From Affinundibacterium nitidum (GTDB lineage: Bacteria > Pseudomonadota > Gammaproteobacteria > Burkholderiales > Burkholderiaceae_D): 64,000 nucleotides of DNA. A program made the translations under genes and the position numbers. Below are positions 20,827 through 30,911 of this stretch, piece by piece (within the stretch, counting starts at the first letter, position 1; every line of letters starts with the position of its first letter). The notes under the pieces were generated by a model. That model searched no databases and was not told the DNA's origin. It was given only the letters and a program-made list of their open reading frames with translations. The stretch lies in the NCBI RefSeq assembly GCF_014284155.1, contig NZ_JACOFZ010000001.1:186001-250000 (forward strand), written 5' to 3'.

Positions 20827-20881
20827 GTGGTTCTCGCAGTGTTAATTGGCGTAGCGAAGTGTTTTTAATACGGAGCAAGCA

Positions 20882-21928
20882 ATGGTGACCCCGCTGGAAC
20901 GGACGAGTCGACTCGACTTATTTTTAGAGACAGCTCAAACTGTAATGTCGGATAGCGAACGTTATGAGGCAAAAGTAGGGCGCTTCGAACGTATCGGGAT
21001 CCGACTGTTCTCAGTCGCAAACTGCCTAGTGAGTTTCGGCAATCTAGTGGCTCGATTTGATCGTAGCGAACTTGCGATGGTGATGCAGGAAGCTAGCTTA
21101 TGCGACGCACTTGGTTTTTGCGATGAAATCAGTGTCATTTCAGATCTGTCATGTGATCCCGAATTATCCCAGCACGTTTTTGTGCAGGCAGATCCATTCA
21201 TTAAATTTTGTGCGCGTCATCCGATCTTCAATGCAGAAGAGCAGTTGGTTGGTTCTATCTTCTTAATCGACTATCGAGTGCGTGACCTTGATGATGAGGA
21301 GCGTCTTTTATTTGCAGATTTGGCTCACATGGTCGAACGTGAGTTGGACATGGGAGCAATGCGTGTTGAGCAAAATGAATTGCGTCGACAAATACGGAGC
21401 TTAAAGCGCGATGCCTTGCTAGACCCTGTTTTGGGGATGTGGAATAGAGGGGCAATTACTCGCTCTTTGGGCTTGGAGATGGAGCGTTGCGAGAAGGCGG
21501 CAAAACCACTTTCCTTACTCTTTATTGGTATTGAACCATATGCTGAAGTAAAAGAAACATTAGGCAGTATGGCTGCCGATACTTTGCTACTGAAGTTGGT
21601 TAGTCGTATGCGCTCATGTATACGTCCATTTGACGCCCTAGGTCGTTTCGAAAACGATGCCTTTATGATCGTTTTGCCGGGCGCCTCGAATTTGGTTGCT
21701 GCCGCGGTCGCGGAGCGTATTCGTTTATCAGTGCTGACACATCAAGAGAAGTTAGGTGATAAAACGATCACAACAAATATTAGCATCGGTGTTTCATCTA
21801 CAGCGGTTTTTCCTCATATCAGTCCTGATGACATGATCAAATTTGCGGAGAAAGCTTTGCGTACGGCACGTGCCGAGCATCAAGGAATTGTTCAAGCAGC
21901 ACCAGAAGATTCTGAAATTATCAATTGA
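20882..21928 (+). CDS. GAF + degenerate GGDEF domain protein
   Basis: 348 aa. Residues 1-160 form a GAF-like sensor domain; residues about 180-335 form a GGDEF-type fold, recognisable from [16 protein letters not shown], the cyclase core and TNISIGVSS. The signature site that should read GGDEF is RFENDAF, so both glycines and the acidic pair are altered. The domain is therefore probably not an active diguanylate cyclase and may bind nucleotide or act as a regulatory partner. It is placed between guaB (55 nt upstream) and guaA (19 nt downstream), where GTP, the substrate of such enzymes, is made. ATG at 20882. Confidence 0.82.
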   Translation: MVTPLERTSRLDLFLETAQTVMSDSERYEAKVGRFERIGIRLFSVANCLVSFGNLVARFDRSELAMVMQEASLCDALGFCDEISVISDLSCDPELSQHVFVQADPFIKFCARHPIFNAEEQLVGSIFLIDYRVRDLDDEERLLFADLAHMVERELDMGAMRVEQNELRRQIRSLKRDALLDPVLGMWNRGAITRSLGLEMERCEKAAKPLSLLFIGIEPYAEVKETLGSMAADTLLLKLVSRMRSCIRPFDALGRFENDAFMIVLPGASNLVAAAVAERIRLSVLTHQEKLGDKTITTNISIGVSSTAVFPHISPDDMIKFAEKALRTARAEHQGIVQAAPEDSEIIN

Positions 21929-21947
21929 AGTCTTACATTACATTATT

Positions 21948-23540
21948 ATGCATTCAAAAATTCTCATCCTTGATTTTGGCTCACAAGTCACTCAATTGAT
22001 CGCACGTCGTGTGCGTGATGCGGGTGTTTTCTCTGAAGTTTATCCTTACGATGTCAGTGATGAGTTTGTGCGCAATTATGGTGCCTCTGGGATCATTCTG
22101 TCAGGTGGCCCTAGTAGTGTGACTGAAGGCGATACACCGCGTGCTCCTCTGGCGGTCTACGATGCGGGCGTTCCTGTACTCGGTATTTGCTACGGTATGC
22201 AAACCATGGCCGAACAGTTGGGCGGAAAGGTTGAGAACGGCAAGGTGCGCGAATTTGGTTACGCTGAAGTGCGCGCCCGTAGTCACACAAAATTATTAGA
22301 TGGCATTAACGATTTCGTCACAGCCGAAGGTCATGGCATGTTGAAGGTGTGGATGAGCCATGGCGATAAAGTCAATGAGATGCCGCCTGGATTTAAATTG
22401 ATGGCGTCGACAGATAATTGCCCAATCGCTGCGATGGCTGATGAAGATCGCCGTTTCTATGCGGTGCAATTCCATCCAGAAGTAACGCATACCATACAAG
22501 GTGAAGCGATTATCGGCCGTTTTGTGCATGAGATCTGCGGCTGTAAATCTGATTGGAACATGCCAGACTACATCTCCGAGGCGGTCGCATCAATCCGCGC
22601 GCAAGTAGGCACCGATGATGTCATACTCGGCCTGTCTGGCGGCGTAGATAGTAGTGTTGCAGCGGCACTAATTCACCGTGCGATCGGTGATCAATTGACT
22701 TGCGTGTTTGTTGATCATGGCTTGTTGCGCTTGGATGAAGGCAAAATGGTCATGGAAATGTTCGCCAATAACTTGGGCGTGAAAGTGATCCATGTCGACG
22801 CCACAGCTCAATTCATGGGGCATTTAGCCGGTGTAACTGATCCAGAGGCTAAGCGTAAAATTATCGGTCGTGAATTCGTCGAAGTTTTCCAAGCCGAGTC
22901 TGGTAAGTTGAAGAATGCGAAATGGCTGGCACAGGGTACAATTTATCCAGACGTGATTGAAAGCGCTGGTAAAGGCAAGAAAGGTTCGCATACGATTAAG
23001 AGTCATCACAATGTTGGCGGCTTGCCAGACACATTGAATCTAAAATTGCTCGAACCTTTGCGTGAGTTATTTAAAGATGAAGTGCGTAAGCTCGGCGTTG
23101 CGCTCGGTTTGCCACACAGTATGGTGTACCGCCATCCGTTCCCTGGCCCTGGATTGGGCGTTCGTATTCTGGGTGAAGTTAAGAAAGACTTCGCAGATCT
23201 TCTGCGTCGTGCAGATGCGATCTTCATTGAAGAATTACGCAACACTTACGTAGATCCAAATGCAGAGAAACCACAAACTTGGTACGATGCGACAAGCCAA
23301 GCCTTTGCCGTATTCTTGCCTGTGAAGTCTGTAGGTGTTATGGGAGACGGTCGTACTTATGAGTATGTTGTCGCTTTGCGTGCCGTACAAACTCAAGATT
23401 TCATGACTGCACATTGGGCGCATTTGCCTCACGAATTACTTGGTAAAGTTTCCAATCGAATTATCAATGAAGTACGCGGTATCAATCGCGTGGTTTATGA
23501 TATTTCGGGTAAGCCGCCTGCAACAATCGAATGGGAATAA
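21948..23540 (+). CDS. guaA: GMP synthase (glutamine-hydrolysing)
   Basis: 530 aa from ATG 21948. Converts XMP to GMP with glutamine and ATP. N-terminal class I glutamine amidotransferase with Cys in [10 protein letters not shown] near residue 80 and the His/Glu pair in FHPEVTH near residue 175; the ATP pyrophosphatase domain carries [13 protein letters not shown] near residue 228; the C-terminal dimerisation domain ends KPPATIEWE. The frame stays open upstream into the preceding gene, but the start chosen matches the usual [13 protein letters not shown]. It follows the degenerate GGDEF gene by 19 nt. Confidence 0.97.
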   Translation: MHSKILILDFGSQVTQLIARRVRDAGVFSEVYPYDVSDEFVRNYGASGIILSGGPSSVTEGDTPRAPLAVYDAGVPVLGICYGMQTMAEQLGGKVENGKVREFGYAEVRARSHTKLLDGINDFVTAEGHGMLKVWMSHGDKVNEMPPGFKLMASTDNCPIAAMADEDRRFYAVQFHPEVTHTIQGEAIIGRFVHEICGCKSDWNMPDYISEAVASIRAQVGTDDVILGLSGGVDSSVAAALIHRAIGDQLTCVFVDHGLLRLDEGKMVMEMFANNLGVKVIHVDATAQFMGHLAGVTDPEAKRKIIGREFVEVFQAESGKLKNAKWLAQGTIYPDVIESAGKGKKGSHTIKSHHNVGGLPDTLNLKLLEPLRELFKDEVRKLGVALGLPHSMVYRHPFPGPGLGVRILGEVKKDFADLLRRADAIFIEELRNTYVDPNAEKPQTWYDATSQAFAVFLPVKSVGVMGDGRTYEYVVALRAVQTQDFMTAHWAHLPHELLGKVSNRIINEVRGINRVVYDISGKPPATIEWE

Positions 23541-23568
23541 ATTCTTTGCATTGATAAATCCGTCACTT

Positions 23569-23645
23569 GGGCGCCGCACGTTGTTGCCAATGCTCGCAAT
23601 ATCGACATATTGCTGCGCATGGCGCCTAGCGCGACATCCCAACTG
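23569..23645 (+). other. Structured palindromic stretch between guaA and queE
   Basis: The 173-nt gap contains the perfect hairpin GCAATAT-CGAC-ATATTGC (23596-23613), extended outward by CCAATGC / GCATGG, with TTGGG and CCCAA near the ends of the segment. It could be a guaA 3' hairpin or a leader for the queE gene. It does not show the short pseudoknot of a preQ1 riboswitch as far as I can tell. Confidence 0.4.
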
Positions 23646-23713
23646 ACGAATTTCTCAACGCAAAGTAACGAGATCAAAGAATTGATTTAACTTTTGCAGA
23701 ATGAAAGTTCATT

Positions 23714-24349
23714 TTGAGCTACAGCATTAAAGAGATTTTTTATACGCTACAAGGCGAAGGCACGCATGCTGGTCGTCCGGCGGTGTTCTGCCGTTTTTCT
23801 GGTTGCAACCTGTGGTCTGGTCGTGAAGAAGATCGTAGTTCTGCTGTTTGCCAATTTTGCGATACGGATTTTGTTGGCACTGATGGTGAAGGCGGTGGTA
23901 AGTTTAAAACACCACAAGCCGTCGCTGCTCGAATTAATGCTTTGTGGCCAGAGGCCGATGAGGGGCATAAGTTCGTGGTATTCACTGGTGGCGAACCCTT
24001 ATTGCAATTAGATGAACCTTTACTCGATGCGATGCATGATGCAGGCTTTGAAGTTGCCATTGAAACTAATGGCACCTTGCCTATTCCAGCGGGTGTTGAC
24101 TGGATTTGCGTCAGTCCCAAGATGGGCTCACAGTTGGTAGTAAAAAAGGGTGACGAATTGAAGGTAGTGATTCCACAATTCGGTCAAGATCTTAAAGCGT
24201 ATGAAGCTTTAGAGTTTACCCACCATTATTTACAGGCTATGGATGGACCTTTATTGCAGGATAATCTGCGTATCGCGATTGAATTCTGTAAGGCACATCC
24301 GAAGTGGAAATTGAGTTTGCAGACGCACAAACTGCTGCAGATTCCTTAA
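23714..24349 (+). CDS. queE: 7-carboxy-7-deazaguanine synthase
   Basis: 211 aa radical-SAM enzyme making CDG from CPH4 in queuosine precursor (preQ0) synthesis. Start codon is TTG at 23714; the ATG 13 nt earlier is out of frame. The iron-sulfur cysteines follow the C-x14-C-x2-C spacing known from the Burkholderia multivorans enzyme (C in FSGCNLW, then VCQFCDTDF), instead of the canonical CxxxCxxC. Also seen: FTGGEPLLQLD for SAM binding and IETNGT. Followed by queD after 27 nt. Confidence 0.93.
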   Translation: MSYSIKEIFYTLQGEGTHAGRPAVFCRFSGCNLWSGREEDRSSAVCQFCDTDFVGTDGEGGGKFKTPQAVAARINALWPEADEGHKFVVFTGGEPLLQLDEPLLDAMHDAGFEVAIETNGTLPIPAGVDWICVSPKMGSQLVVKKGDELKVVIPQFGQDLKAYEALEFTHHYLQAMDGPLLQDNLRIAIEFCKAHPKWKLSLQTHKLLQIP

Positions 24350-24376
24350 TATTTATTTTTAGACGTACAGGCACAC

Positions 24377-24820
24377 ATGCTAACCATTACCAGAAAAGTT
24401 GAATTCGATACAGGACATCGGATTCCCGATCACAATAGTCAATGCCGTAATTTGCATGGACATCGCTATACGCTGTTGATCACTTTAACGGGCGATGTGG
24501 TGGATAAAGACGGTGAGTCTGATAATGGCATGATTATGGATTTTGGCGACATCAAAGCCTTAGCCAATAAACACTTGGTTGACCTGTGGGATCATGCTTT
24601 CATCGTGTACGAAAAAGATACCGCTGTACGCCAATTCCTAGAAAGTATGCCAGGTCACAAGACTGTTGTGATTGATCGCGTGCCGACGGTTGAAAATTTG
24701 GCGAAAATCGCCTTCGATATGCTCAAAGATGTCTATCATGATCGCTACGGCCGTCATCTATCCTTGACCAAAATTACCCTCTACGAAACACCGAATTGCT
24801 GGGCTGAAATTGACGGTTAA
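24377..24820 (+). CDS. queD: 6-carboxytetrahydropterin synthase
   Basis: 147 aa. Converts dihydroneopterin triphosphate to CPH4, the substrate for QueE. The zinc-binding histidines lie in DTGHRIP and NLHGHRYTL, with the catalytic Cys in SQCRNLHGH. A C-terminal YETPNCWAEI closes the T-fold. Forms an operon with queE. Confidence 0.94.
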   Translation: MLTITRKVEFDTGHRIPDHNSQCRNLHGHRYTLLITLTGDVVDKDGESDNGMIMDFGDIKALANKHLVDLWDHAFIVYEKDTAVRQFLESMPGHKTVVIDRVPTVENLAKIAFDMLKDVYHDRYGRHLSLTKITLYETPNCWAEIDG

Positions 24821-24879
24821 TTTGGGTACCTAAGAAATTTTTTCAGAAGCTTAACGAAGCCGCTTATCTAAGTAGCGAT

Positions 24880-25434
24880 ATGAATCAGGATATTCCTCCC
24901 GCGAATCGCTCGCAAGAAGAGCTTGATGCCTACTTCATGGGCGAAGCAATTGCCCAGGCTAAGCTAGCGTGGGCATCTGGTGAAGTTCCTGTCGGTGCGG
25001 TGTTGGTCAAAGATGGTGAAATTATCGCACGTGGTTTTAACCAACCAATCGGTGAGCACGACCCCAGTGCACATGCGGAAATCGTCACTTTGCGCCAAGC
25101 AGGTGAAATTCTTGGTAACTATCGACTACCCGACTGCCAACTATACGTTACCTTAGAGCCGTGCGTGATGTGCTCAGGCGCGATGATGCATGCCAGACTC
25201 TCGCGCATTGTTTTTGGGGCCCATGATCATAAGACTGGCGCCTGTGGCTCCATCGTCAATTTATTCCAAGAAGAAAAACTCAATCATCATGCCACTGTGG
25301 TTTCAGGCGTGTTGGCCGAGGATTGCGTGCAGTTGCTCAAGGATTTTTTTGCTGAACGTCGCCGTGCAGCGGTAGAATCGCGAGAGAACGCCAATCTCAG
25401 TAACCGTGATGAGCAACGCGAATCGAGCACATAA
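24880..25434 (+). CDS. tadA: tRNA-specific adenosine deaminase
   Basis: 184 aa. Deaminates A34 to inosine in the wobble position of tRNA-Arg(ACG). Zinc-site motifs DPSAHAEIVTLR (HAE with catalytic Glu) and EPCVMCSGAMMHARL (PCxxC) are intact. The N-terminus has an extra 15 residues, and the C-terminus a polar tail beyond DFFAERR. It probably continues the queE-queD transcript, another tRNA-modification gene. Confidence 0.95.
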   Translation: MNQDIPPANRSQEELDAYFMGEAIAQAKLAWASGEVPVGAVLVKDGEIIARGFNQPIGEHDPSAHAEIVTLRQAGEILGNYRLPDCQLYVTLEPCVMCSGAMMHARLSRIVFGAHDHKTGACGSIVNLFQEEKLNHHATVVSGVLAEDCVQLLKDFFAERRRAAVESRENANLSNRDEQRESST

Positions 25435-25465
25435 TCGGCATCCGCCACCATTTTTGTAGAACGCG

Positions 25466-26392
25466 ATGAAAATTCAATTTCCAGAACTTCCTTCTCAAAT
25501 CGGCATCGCGGTGGTCCCGCTTAGTGGTGCTGCGATTGAAGGCACCGATCTCGCTTTAGGGCTGCGTCAATTGCAAGAGTCTGGTTTTGAAGTCTTCAAT
25601 TATTACGACCATGCTCAACGTTATCAGCGCTTTGGTGCTAGCGATGAGCAACGTATTGGCTTGTTTTACGAGGCTTTAGAAAATCCAGCGGTGCATGTGA
25701 TTATGTCCTTGCGCGGCAGCTACGGCATTTCGCGCTTATTGCCCTTGTTGGATTTTGGAAAAATTGCGGCAAGTGGCAAATTGATCGTCGGCTATAGTGA
25801 TATCAATGCCTTGCAATTGGCTCTATTAAGCAAAGTAAGCGTTGGAAGCCTTTGTGGTCCCATGTTCTGTAGTGACTTTGCGATTCCCGATCTACGTGCA
25901 TTCACTCAGCAGCATTTTCAACTAGCGATGGGTGAGCAGCGCAGCGATGTAGATTTTGTTAGCGACATACCGCAAGAGTTTTCAGTAAAAGGAACTTTGT
26001 GGGGCGGCAATTTGGCGATGATTACGCATTTAGTCGGCACAGAGTTTTTGCCGGAAATAGAGAGTGGTATTTTGTTCGTGGAAGATATTGCCGAGCATCC
26101 GTATCGCGTAGAGCGCATGATGCTACAGCTGCACATGGCAGGCATTTTACAGAAGCAGGAAGCGATCCTCTTCGGCGACTTTTCTGGCTACAAGCTCGCG
26201 CCACACGATAATGGTTATGATTTCTCGGCGATGATTGCTTACCTGCGTAAAACGATTTCAGTGCCAATTATCACAGGTTTACCGTTTGGGCATTGCGAAG
26301 ATAAAGTCAGTTTATTCCAAGGTGCGTCTACAGAAATCACGCATATGGGAACCCAAGTGAGCCTACGCTCAAACATACATCAGAACAAATAA
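25466..26392 (+). CDS. ldcA: Muramoyltetrapeptide (LD-) carboxypeptidase, peptidase S66
   Basis: 308 aa cytoplasmic serine peptidase that trims the terminal D-Ala from murein tetrapeptides during cell-wall recycling. Seen are the nucleophile elbow IVGYSDINALQL (Ser near residue 108), LFVEDIAEHPYRVERML-like segment with the catalytic Glu, and GLPFGHCEDK with the catalytic His near the C-terminus. It follows tadA by 31 nt and lies 18 nt before the thiolase gene. Confidence 0.9.
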   Translation: MKIQFPELPSQIGIAVVPLSGAAIEGTDLALGLRQLQESGFEVFNYYDHAQRYQRFGASDEQRIGLFYEALENPAVHVIMSLRGSYGISRLLPLLDFGKIAASGKLIVGYSDINALQLALLSKVSVGSLCGPMFCSDFAIPDLRAFTQQHFQLAMGEQRSDVDFVSDIPQEFSVKGTLWGGNLAMITHLVGTEFLPEIESGILFVEDIAEHPYRVERMMLQLHMAGILQKQEAILFGDFSGYKLAPHDNGYDFSAMIAYLRKTISVPIITGLPFGHCEDKVSLFQGASTEITHMGTQVSLRSNIHQNK

Positions 26393-26410
26393 GAAAGATA
26401 AGGAGACGCA

Positions 26411-27592
26411 ATGGTCGATGCAGTGATCGTTGCCAGTGCGCGCACAGCATTGGCGAAGTCGTGGAAAGGCGCTTTCAATAATACCCATAGTGCGACGATG
26501 GGCGGGCATGCACTGATGGGGGCGCTGAATCGCGCTGGTATTAAAGCGAAAGAATTGGACGATGTGATTGTCGGCTGTGCTTTCCCTGAAGGTGCAAATG
26601 GCCGCAATATCGCTCGTCAAATTGCTTTACGTTCTGGCTCTCCGGTAGCGGTACCAGGAATGACGATAAATCGATATTGTTCCTCGGGTCTGCAAGCGAT
26701 CGCATTGGCAGCACAAAGGGTAATCACTGGCGAACTAGATATCGTCGCTGCGGGTGGTGTTGAATCGATCTCTTGCGTACAAAACGAGATGAACAAACAT
26801 ATGCTCAATGATCCATGGATCTTGCAGCATAAGCCTGATGTTTATATGCCAATGCTACAGACGGCAGAGATCGTCGCTCGTCGGTATCAGATTTCACGGG
26901 AGCGTCAAGACGAATATGGCGTTCGTAGTCAAACGCTTGCAGCAGCGGCGCAGGCGAAGGGAATATTTGATGCAGAGATCATTCCGGTGACGACGACGAT
27001 GTTAGTGACAGATAAAGAGACAGGCACAGTTTCCGAGTGCGAAGTGACGATTCAAGCAGACGAAGGCATTCGCGCTGGCACTACCCTGGAGGCGGTCGCA
27101 AAGATCAAGCCTGCTATTCCAGACGGTGTCATTAGTGCCGGAAACGCGAGTCAATTTTCTGATGGTGCGGCAATGTCCATCGTGATGAATGCGCGTTTAG
27201 CAGAGCAACGGGGCTTACCGGTTTTAGGTTATTTCAGAGGCTTTGCTGTGGCTGGCTGTGAACCAGATGAAATGGGTATTGGTCCAGTTTATGCCGTTCC
27301 TAAGCTTTTGCAGAAAGCAGGATTAAAGATCGAGGATATTGGTCTGTGGGAGCTCAATGAAGCGTTTGCGGTTCAAGTTTTGTACTGCGCGGACACTTTG
27401 GGGATTCCTTTAGATCGCTTAAATGTAAATGGTGGTGCTATTGCGGTGGGGCACCCTTATGGCGTTTCTGGCGCACGATTAACAGCGCACGCCTTGTTAG
27501 AGGGGAAGCGTCGTGGTGTCAAATACGTGGTTGTCACCATGTGTATTGGCGGCGGACAAGGTGCGGCTGGCTTGTTTGAAGTCGCATATTAA
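26411..27592 (+). CDS. Acetyl-CoA acyltransferase (thiolase family)
   Basis: 393 aa thiolase. Nucleophile Cys in [18 protein letters not shown] near residue 90, the [18 protein letters not shown] segment with the catalytic His, and the C-terminal [10 protein letters not shown] with the second active-site Cys. The pattern ([13 protein letters not shown]) favours a degradative FadA/AcaB-type 3-ketoacyl-CoA thiolase. AGGAGACGC precedes the start. Followed 17-35 nt later by a thioesterase and then an MDR oxidoreductase, suggesting an acyl-CoA metabolic set; substrate unknown. Confidence 0.9.
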   Translation: MVDAVIVASARTALAKSWKGAFNNTHSATMGGHALMGALNRAGIKAKELDDVIVGCAFPEGANGRNIARQIALRSGSPVAVPGMTINRYCSSGLQAIALAAQRVITGELDIVAAGGVESISCVQNEMNKHMLNDPWILQHKPDVYMPMLQTAEIVARRYQISRERQDEYGVRSQTLAAAAQAKGIFDAEIIPVTTTMLVTDKETGTVSECEVTIQADEGIRAGTTLEAVAKIKPAIPDGVISAGNASQFSDGAAMSIVMNARLAEQRGLPVLGYFRGFAVAGCEPDEMGIGPVYAVPKLLQKAGLKIEDIGLWELNEAFAVQVLYCADTLGIPLDRLNVNGGAIAVGHPYGVSGARLTAHALLEGKRRGVKYVVVTMCIGGGQGAAGLFEVAY

Positions 27593-27626
27593 AACTGCAG
27601 ACCATTAAATGATTGGAAAGCTAAGT

Positions 27627-28073
27627 ATGAGTGAAGTGGTGAGCGGCGTTTCCGCAATTCCGAATCCCTTTTTGGAGCAAATCGGCATCGTTAGTGAGGA
27701 AATGCATGATGGCAGGGCAAGGATTTCACTTGAGTTGCAGGAACAACATATGAATAGCTGGCAGATCACGCACGGTGGAGTACTGATGACTATGCTCGAC
27801 GTCGTCATGGCAATGGCGGGGCGTTCTTTGCATCACGATCAAAAAGGGGTTGTCACGATAGAGATAAAGACGAGTTTCTTGCAACCGGGTGGTGTGATTG
27901 GTGGAAAATTAGAAGCGAAAGCGCAGGCATTCCATCAATCGACAACCATGTGTTTCTGTGATGGTGAAATCTGGAGTGGAGATAAATTAGTGGCAAAAGC
28001 GATGGGCACCTATAAGTATTTAAAAAGTTTAAAGTCGAAAGCAAGCCTACAAAAAATGGGCGGCACTGATTAA
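27627..28073 (+). CDS. PaaI-type hotdog thioesterase
   Basis: 148 aa from ATG 27627, chosen because GGAAAG lies 8 nt upstream; an in-frame ATG at 27609 has no ribosome-binding site. Hotdog fold with the family segment QITHGGVLMTMLDVVMAMAG (active-site region) and VVTIEIKTSFLQPG. Hydrolyses acyl-CoA or aryl-CoA thioesters in this family. Lies in the thiolase operon. Confidence 0.85.
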   Translation: MSEVVSGVSAIPNPFLEQIGIVSEEMHDGRARISLELQEQHMNSWQITHGGVLMTMLDVVMAMAGRSLHHDQKGVVTIEIKTSFLQPGGVIGGKLEAKAQAFHQSTTMCFCDGEIWSGDKLVAKAMGTYKYLKSLKSKASLQKMGGTD

Positions 28074-28089
28074 TTTTTATGAGCAATTT

Positions 28090-29097
28090 ATGACAATTCC
28101 ATCCCATTTTCGCCGTATCGTTTTAGCTTCAAGACCTCAGCAACAGGCGACGCTCGACAATTTTAGATTGGAGACAGTAGCCGTACCTGAGTTAGGTGAG
28201 GGACAAGTCTTAATTAAAAATCATTTTCTCTCGTTAGATCCGTATATGCGCGTGCGTATGAATGCGGAAAAAGGCTATGCCGATCCGCAAGCGCTTAACG
28301 AGACAATGATAGGCGGCACGGTCGGTACCATTGTCGCGAGCAAGAACCCACGCTATGCCGTCGGCGAGCAAGTCATCGGGATGTTGGGATGGGCTGAAAT
28401 GGGCGTGTCGGATGGTCTTTTATTGCGCAAATTGGATACCACGCATATTCCTCTGTCAGCCTATCTCGGCGCTGTTGGCATGCCTGGCATGACCGCATGG
28501 TATGGGCTCACACAAATCATGCAGGCGAATGAAGGTGAGACGGTCTTGGTATCTGCTGCGAGTGGAGCGGTTGGTAGTGTAGTAGGACAACTGGCGAAGC
28601 TTCGTGGTTGCCGAGCAATCGGCATTGCTGGCGGGCCTGAAAAATGCCAGTACGTTCGTGAGGAACTCGGTTTTGATGCGTGTATTGACTATAAAGCCAA
28701 TGATTGGCAAGAACAGTTGCTTGCCGCAACACCAACAGGGATTGATGCTATTTTTGAAAATGTAGGTGGTGAAGTCTTCGATGCTTGTTTATTACGCATG
28801 AACCCATTTGGGCGAATTGCTCTCTGTGGCATGATCGCGGGTTATGAATCTGCCGAACTGCCGATCAAGAATGCCCGAGTTTTACTGACACAGCGCTTGA
28901 GTGTTCGTGGTTTTATCATCTCAGAACACATGGATTTATGGCCGCAAGGCTTGAAAGAATTGGGTTCTTACGTGGCTAGTGGTAAGATCAAGTTCAAAGA
29001 AAGTATTGCTCCCGATCTAGCTGCAGCCCCTGAAGCCTTCCTTGGCCTTCTCAAGGGCAAGAATTTCGGCAAACAATTGGTTCGTTTACTGGACTAA
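28090..29097 (+). CDS. NADP-dependent MDR oxidoreductase (CurA / prostaglandin-reductase-like)
   Basis: 335 aa zinc-free medium-chain dehydrogenase/reductase. Contains FLSLDPYMRVRM, MPGMTAWYGL, the nucleotide-binding SAASGAVGSVVGQLAK and NVGGEVFDACLLRMN. These are the signatures of the CurA/leukotriene-B4 12-hydroxydehydrogenase group, which reduce alpha,beta-unsaturated ketones with NADPH. Last gene of the thiolase-thioesterase set. Confidence 0.9.
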   Translation: MTIPSHFRRIVLASRPQQQATLDNFRLETVAVPELGEGQVLIKNHFLSLDPYMRVRMNAEKGYADPQALNETMIGGTVGTIVASKNPRYAVGEQVIGMLGWAEMGVSDGLLLRKLDTTHIPLSAYLGAVGMPGMTAWYGLTQIMQANEGETVLVSAASGAVGSVVGQLAKLRGCRAIGIAGGPEKCQYVREELGFDACIDYKANDWQEQLLAATPTGIDAIFENVGGEVFDACLLRMNPFGRIALCGMIAGYESAELPIKNARVLLTQRLSVRGFIISEHMDLWPQGLKELGSYVASGKIKFKESIAPDLAAAPEAFLGLLKGKNFGKQLVRLLD

Positions 29098-29230
29098 ATT
29101 CAGTTTGGATGGATTCGGGATAAATAGGCTTTTGCGACTCAACAGTATCTCGCTTGATGTAATGCTCTCACTTCACCATTAGATTGGTTGGCGGGAGAGC
29201 AATTCGAATGCACTCATAAGGAGAGCGGAC

Positions 29231-30142
29231 GTGAAGACATTTGAAGGCAGGGTAGCAGTCATTACCGGCGCGGGGAGTGGCTTTGGTCGTGAATTTGCGC
29301 TCAAGGCAGCCAAGCTCAAAATGAAAGTCGTATTAGCCGACGTTCAAGAAAACTCCCTCTATTTCATTCGCGAAGACCTTGAAGATCAGGGTGTAGAAGT
29401 GTTGGCGGTTCAATGCGATGTCAGCAAAAGAGAACAAGTACAAGCCTTGGCCGATGCCGCGATGGCTCGCTTTGGTGCGGTACATGTCGTGTTCAACAAC
29501 GCGGGCGTATGTAGCTCAGGTTTGGTTTGGGAGCACTCTCATGAAGATTGGGAGTGGGTCATGGGTGTCAATGTCTGGGGCGTCATTCATGGCGTTCGGA
29601 TATTCACAAATTTAATGTTTGAATGTGCGAAGAAAGATCCTCATTTTGAGGGGCACATCGTCAATACCGCATCGATGGCAGGCTTTCTGACGACGCCACT
29701 TTCCAGTATTTACGACACCACAAAACATGCTATCGTGGCTCTCACGGAATGTTTGTATCAGGATTTGCACTTAGTAAACGCACCGATCAATTGTTCGTTA
29801 ATTTGCCCTTATTTTGTTCCCACAGGAATTAGCCAGTCTGCCCGTAATCGCCCAGCCGATTTACCGCAAAGTGAACTGACAGCCAGTCAAAAAGCAGCTC
29901 AGTTTATGATTGAACGTGCGATTGTATCGAGTAAGGTGTCGGCTCGCGATATCGCGAATCTCACTTTTGATGCGATTGCGAATGATCAGTTTTATATTTA
30001 CTCACACCCAAGTGCCTTAGGTTTGGTGAAAGATCGCATGGATGACATCTTGAAACAACAAAATCCCGGCGATCCCTACAAAACTGCGCCACATATCCGT
30101 ACAATGTTACTCAATAAAATGGCTGAAAAAGCCGACAAATAG
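29231..30142 (+). CDS. SDR-family oxidoreductase
   Basis: 303 aa classical short-chain dehydrogenase. Start is GTG 29231 with AAGGAGAGC upstream. Cofactor loop TGAGSGFGREFA, NNAG motif in FNNAGVCSSG, catalytic Ser in NTASMAG with YDTTKHAIVALTE (Tyr and Lys). About 40 residues longer at the C-terminus than minimal SDRs. It is 133 nt downstream of the MDR gene, a gap with a 7-bp TGCTCTC/GAGAGCA inverted repeat. Substrate unknown. Confidence 0.9.
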   Translation: MKTFEGRVAVITGAGSGFGREFALKAAKLKMKVVLADVQENSLYFIREDLEDQGVEVLAVQCDVSKREQVQALADAAMARFGAVHVVFNNAGVCSSGLVWEHSHEDWEWVMGVNVWGVIHGVRIFTNLMFECAKKDPHFEGHIVNTASMAGFLTTPLSSIYDTTKHAIVALTECLYQDLHLVNAPINCSLICPYFVPTGISQSARNRPADLPQSELTASQKAAQFMIERAIVSSKVSARDIANLTFDAIANDQFYIYSHPSALGLVKDRMDDILKQQNPGDPYKTAPHIRTMLLNKMAEKADK

Positions 30143-30174
30143 TTTTTTTTGTTTCGTTTTAATATTTATCCACT

Positions 30175-30636
30175 ATGTCATCTAACCCTAGTCGAAGTAA
30201 GCATTCCTCAGCACCACATTTTCGAATTCAATTAGGCGAGTGGGGAGACCTGCAAGAGGATGCTCAATCTATCCGCACCGAAGTCTTTGTCGTCGAACAA
30301 AAAATTCCTGCAGAACTTGAATGGGACATCATGGATGCGCAATGCTTACATGCGGTGGCCTATGATGAAGAAGATAAACCAATTGGCACAGGGCGTTTAC
30401 TGCCTGATGGACACATGGGGCGTATGGCCGTCTTAAATCGCGCACGTAATTGTGGTGTCGGTGCCGCGATCTTGCGCGCGTTGATGGAGCAGGCAAAATT
30501 GCGCGGCCATCAAGGTGTACAACTCAATGCACAAACTACCGCAGAAAGCTTCTACTTACGCGAAGGTTTCGTACGTGAGGGTGATATTTTCCTCGAGGCA
30601 GGAATTGATCACGTGCATATGGTGAAGTCGCTGTAA
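30175..30636 (+). CDS. GNAT-family N-acetyltransferase
   Basis: 153 aa. Begins with a basic Ser-rich leader, then an ElaA/YjcF-like GNAT domain: IRTEVFVVEQKIP, GTGRLLPDGHMGRMAV, the acetyl-CoA loop RARNCGVGAAILRALM and AESFYLREGF. Substrate unknown. Confidence 0.87.
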   Translation: MSSNPSRSKHSSAPHFRIQLGEWGDLQEDAQSIRTEVFVVEQKIPAELEWDIMDAQCLHAVAYDEEDKPIGTGRLLPDGHMGRMAVLNRARNCGVGAAILRALMEQAKLRGHQGVQLNAQTTAESFYLREGFVREGDIFLEAGIDHVHMVKSL

Positions 30637-30667
30637 CCAACATCCGATTAGCTTAAGAGATTTCTTG

Positions 30668-30892
30668 ATGAAGCTATTTCGTCAGGTTCGCTTATTCGAT
30701 ATTGGAATGTTGACGCTAGGAACATCACCATTTTGGGTCATGTATGGCTTGTCACTTTTTGCAAACTCGGCATGGCAAGGTTCAATCGCAATGGTCCTTG
30801 CGTACTTGATTTTTGTTCCCACATGCCTTGGCTTTCCTATGGTAGCTATTTTGTATTTTGTTTGGCGTTTTAATGGATCGAAATCGACTTAA
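30668..30892 (+). CDS. Small two-helix membrane protein
   Basis: 74 aa from ATG 30668 (MKLFRQVRLFDIG). Two hydrophobic segments, residues about 14-32 and 43-65, with a basic N-terminus and end. No family recognised. Convergent with dnaE2, whose stop is 19 nt away. Confidence 0.6.
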   Translation: MKLFRQVRLFDIGMLTLGTSPFWVMYGLSLFANSAWQGSIAMVLAYLIFVPTCLGFPMVAILYFVWRFNGSKST

Positions 30893-30911
30893 ACTTCAAT
30901 AGTCATAAATA

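Noticed and set aside
23541-23713. preQ1 riboswitch upstream of queE
   Set aside because: The stretch has hairpins but lacks the short stem with A-rich tail expected for class I; kept only as an unassigned structured element.
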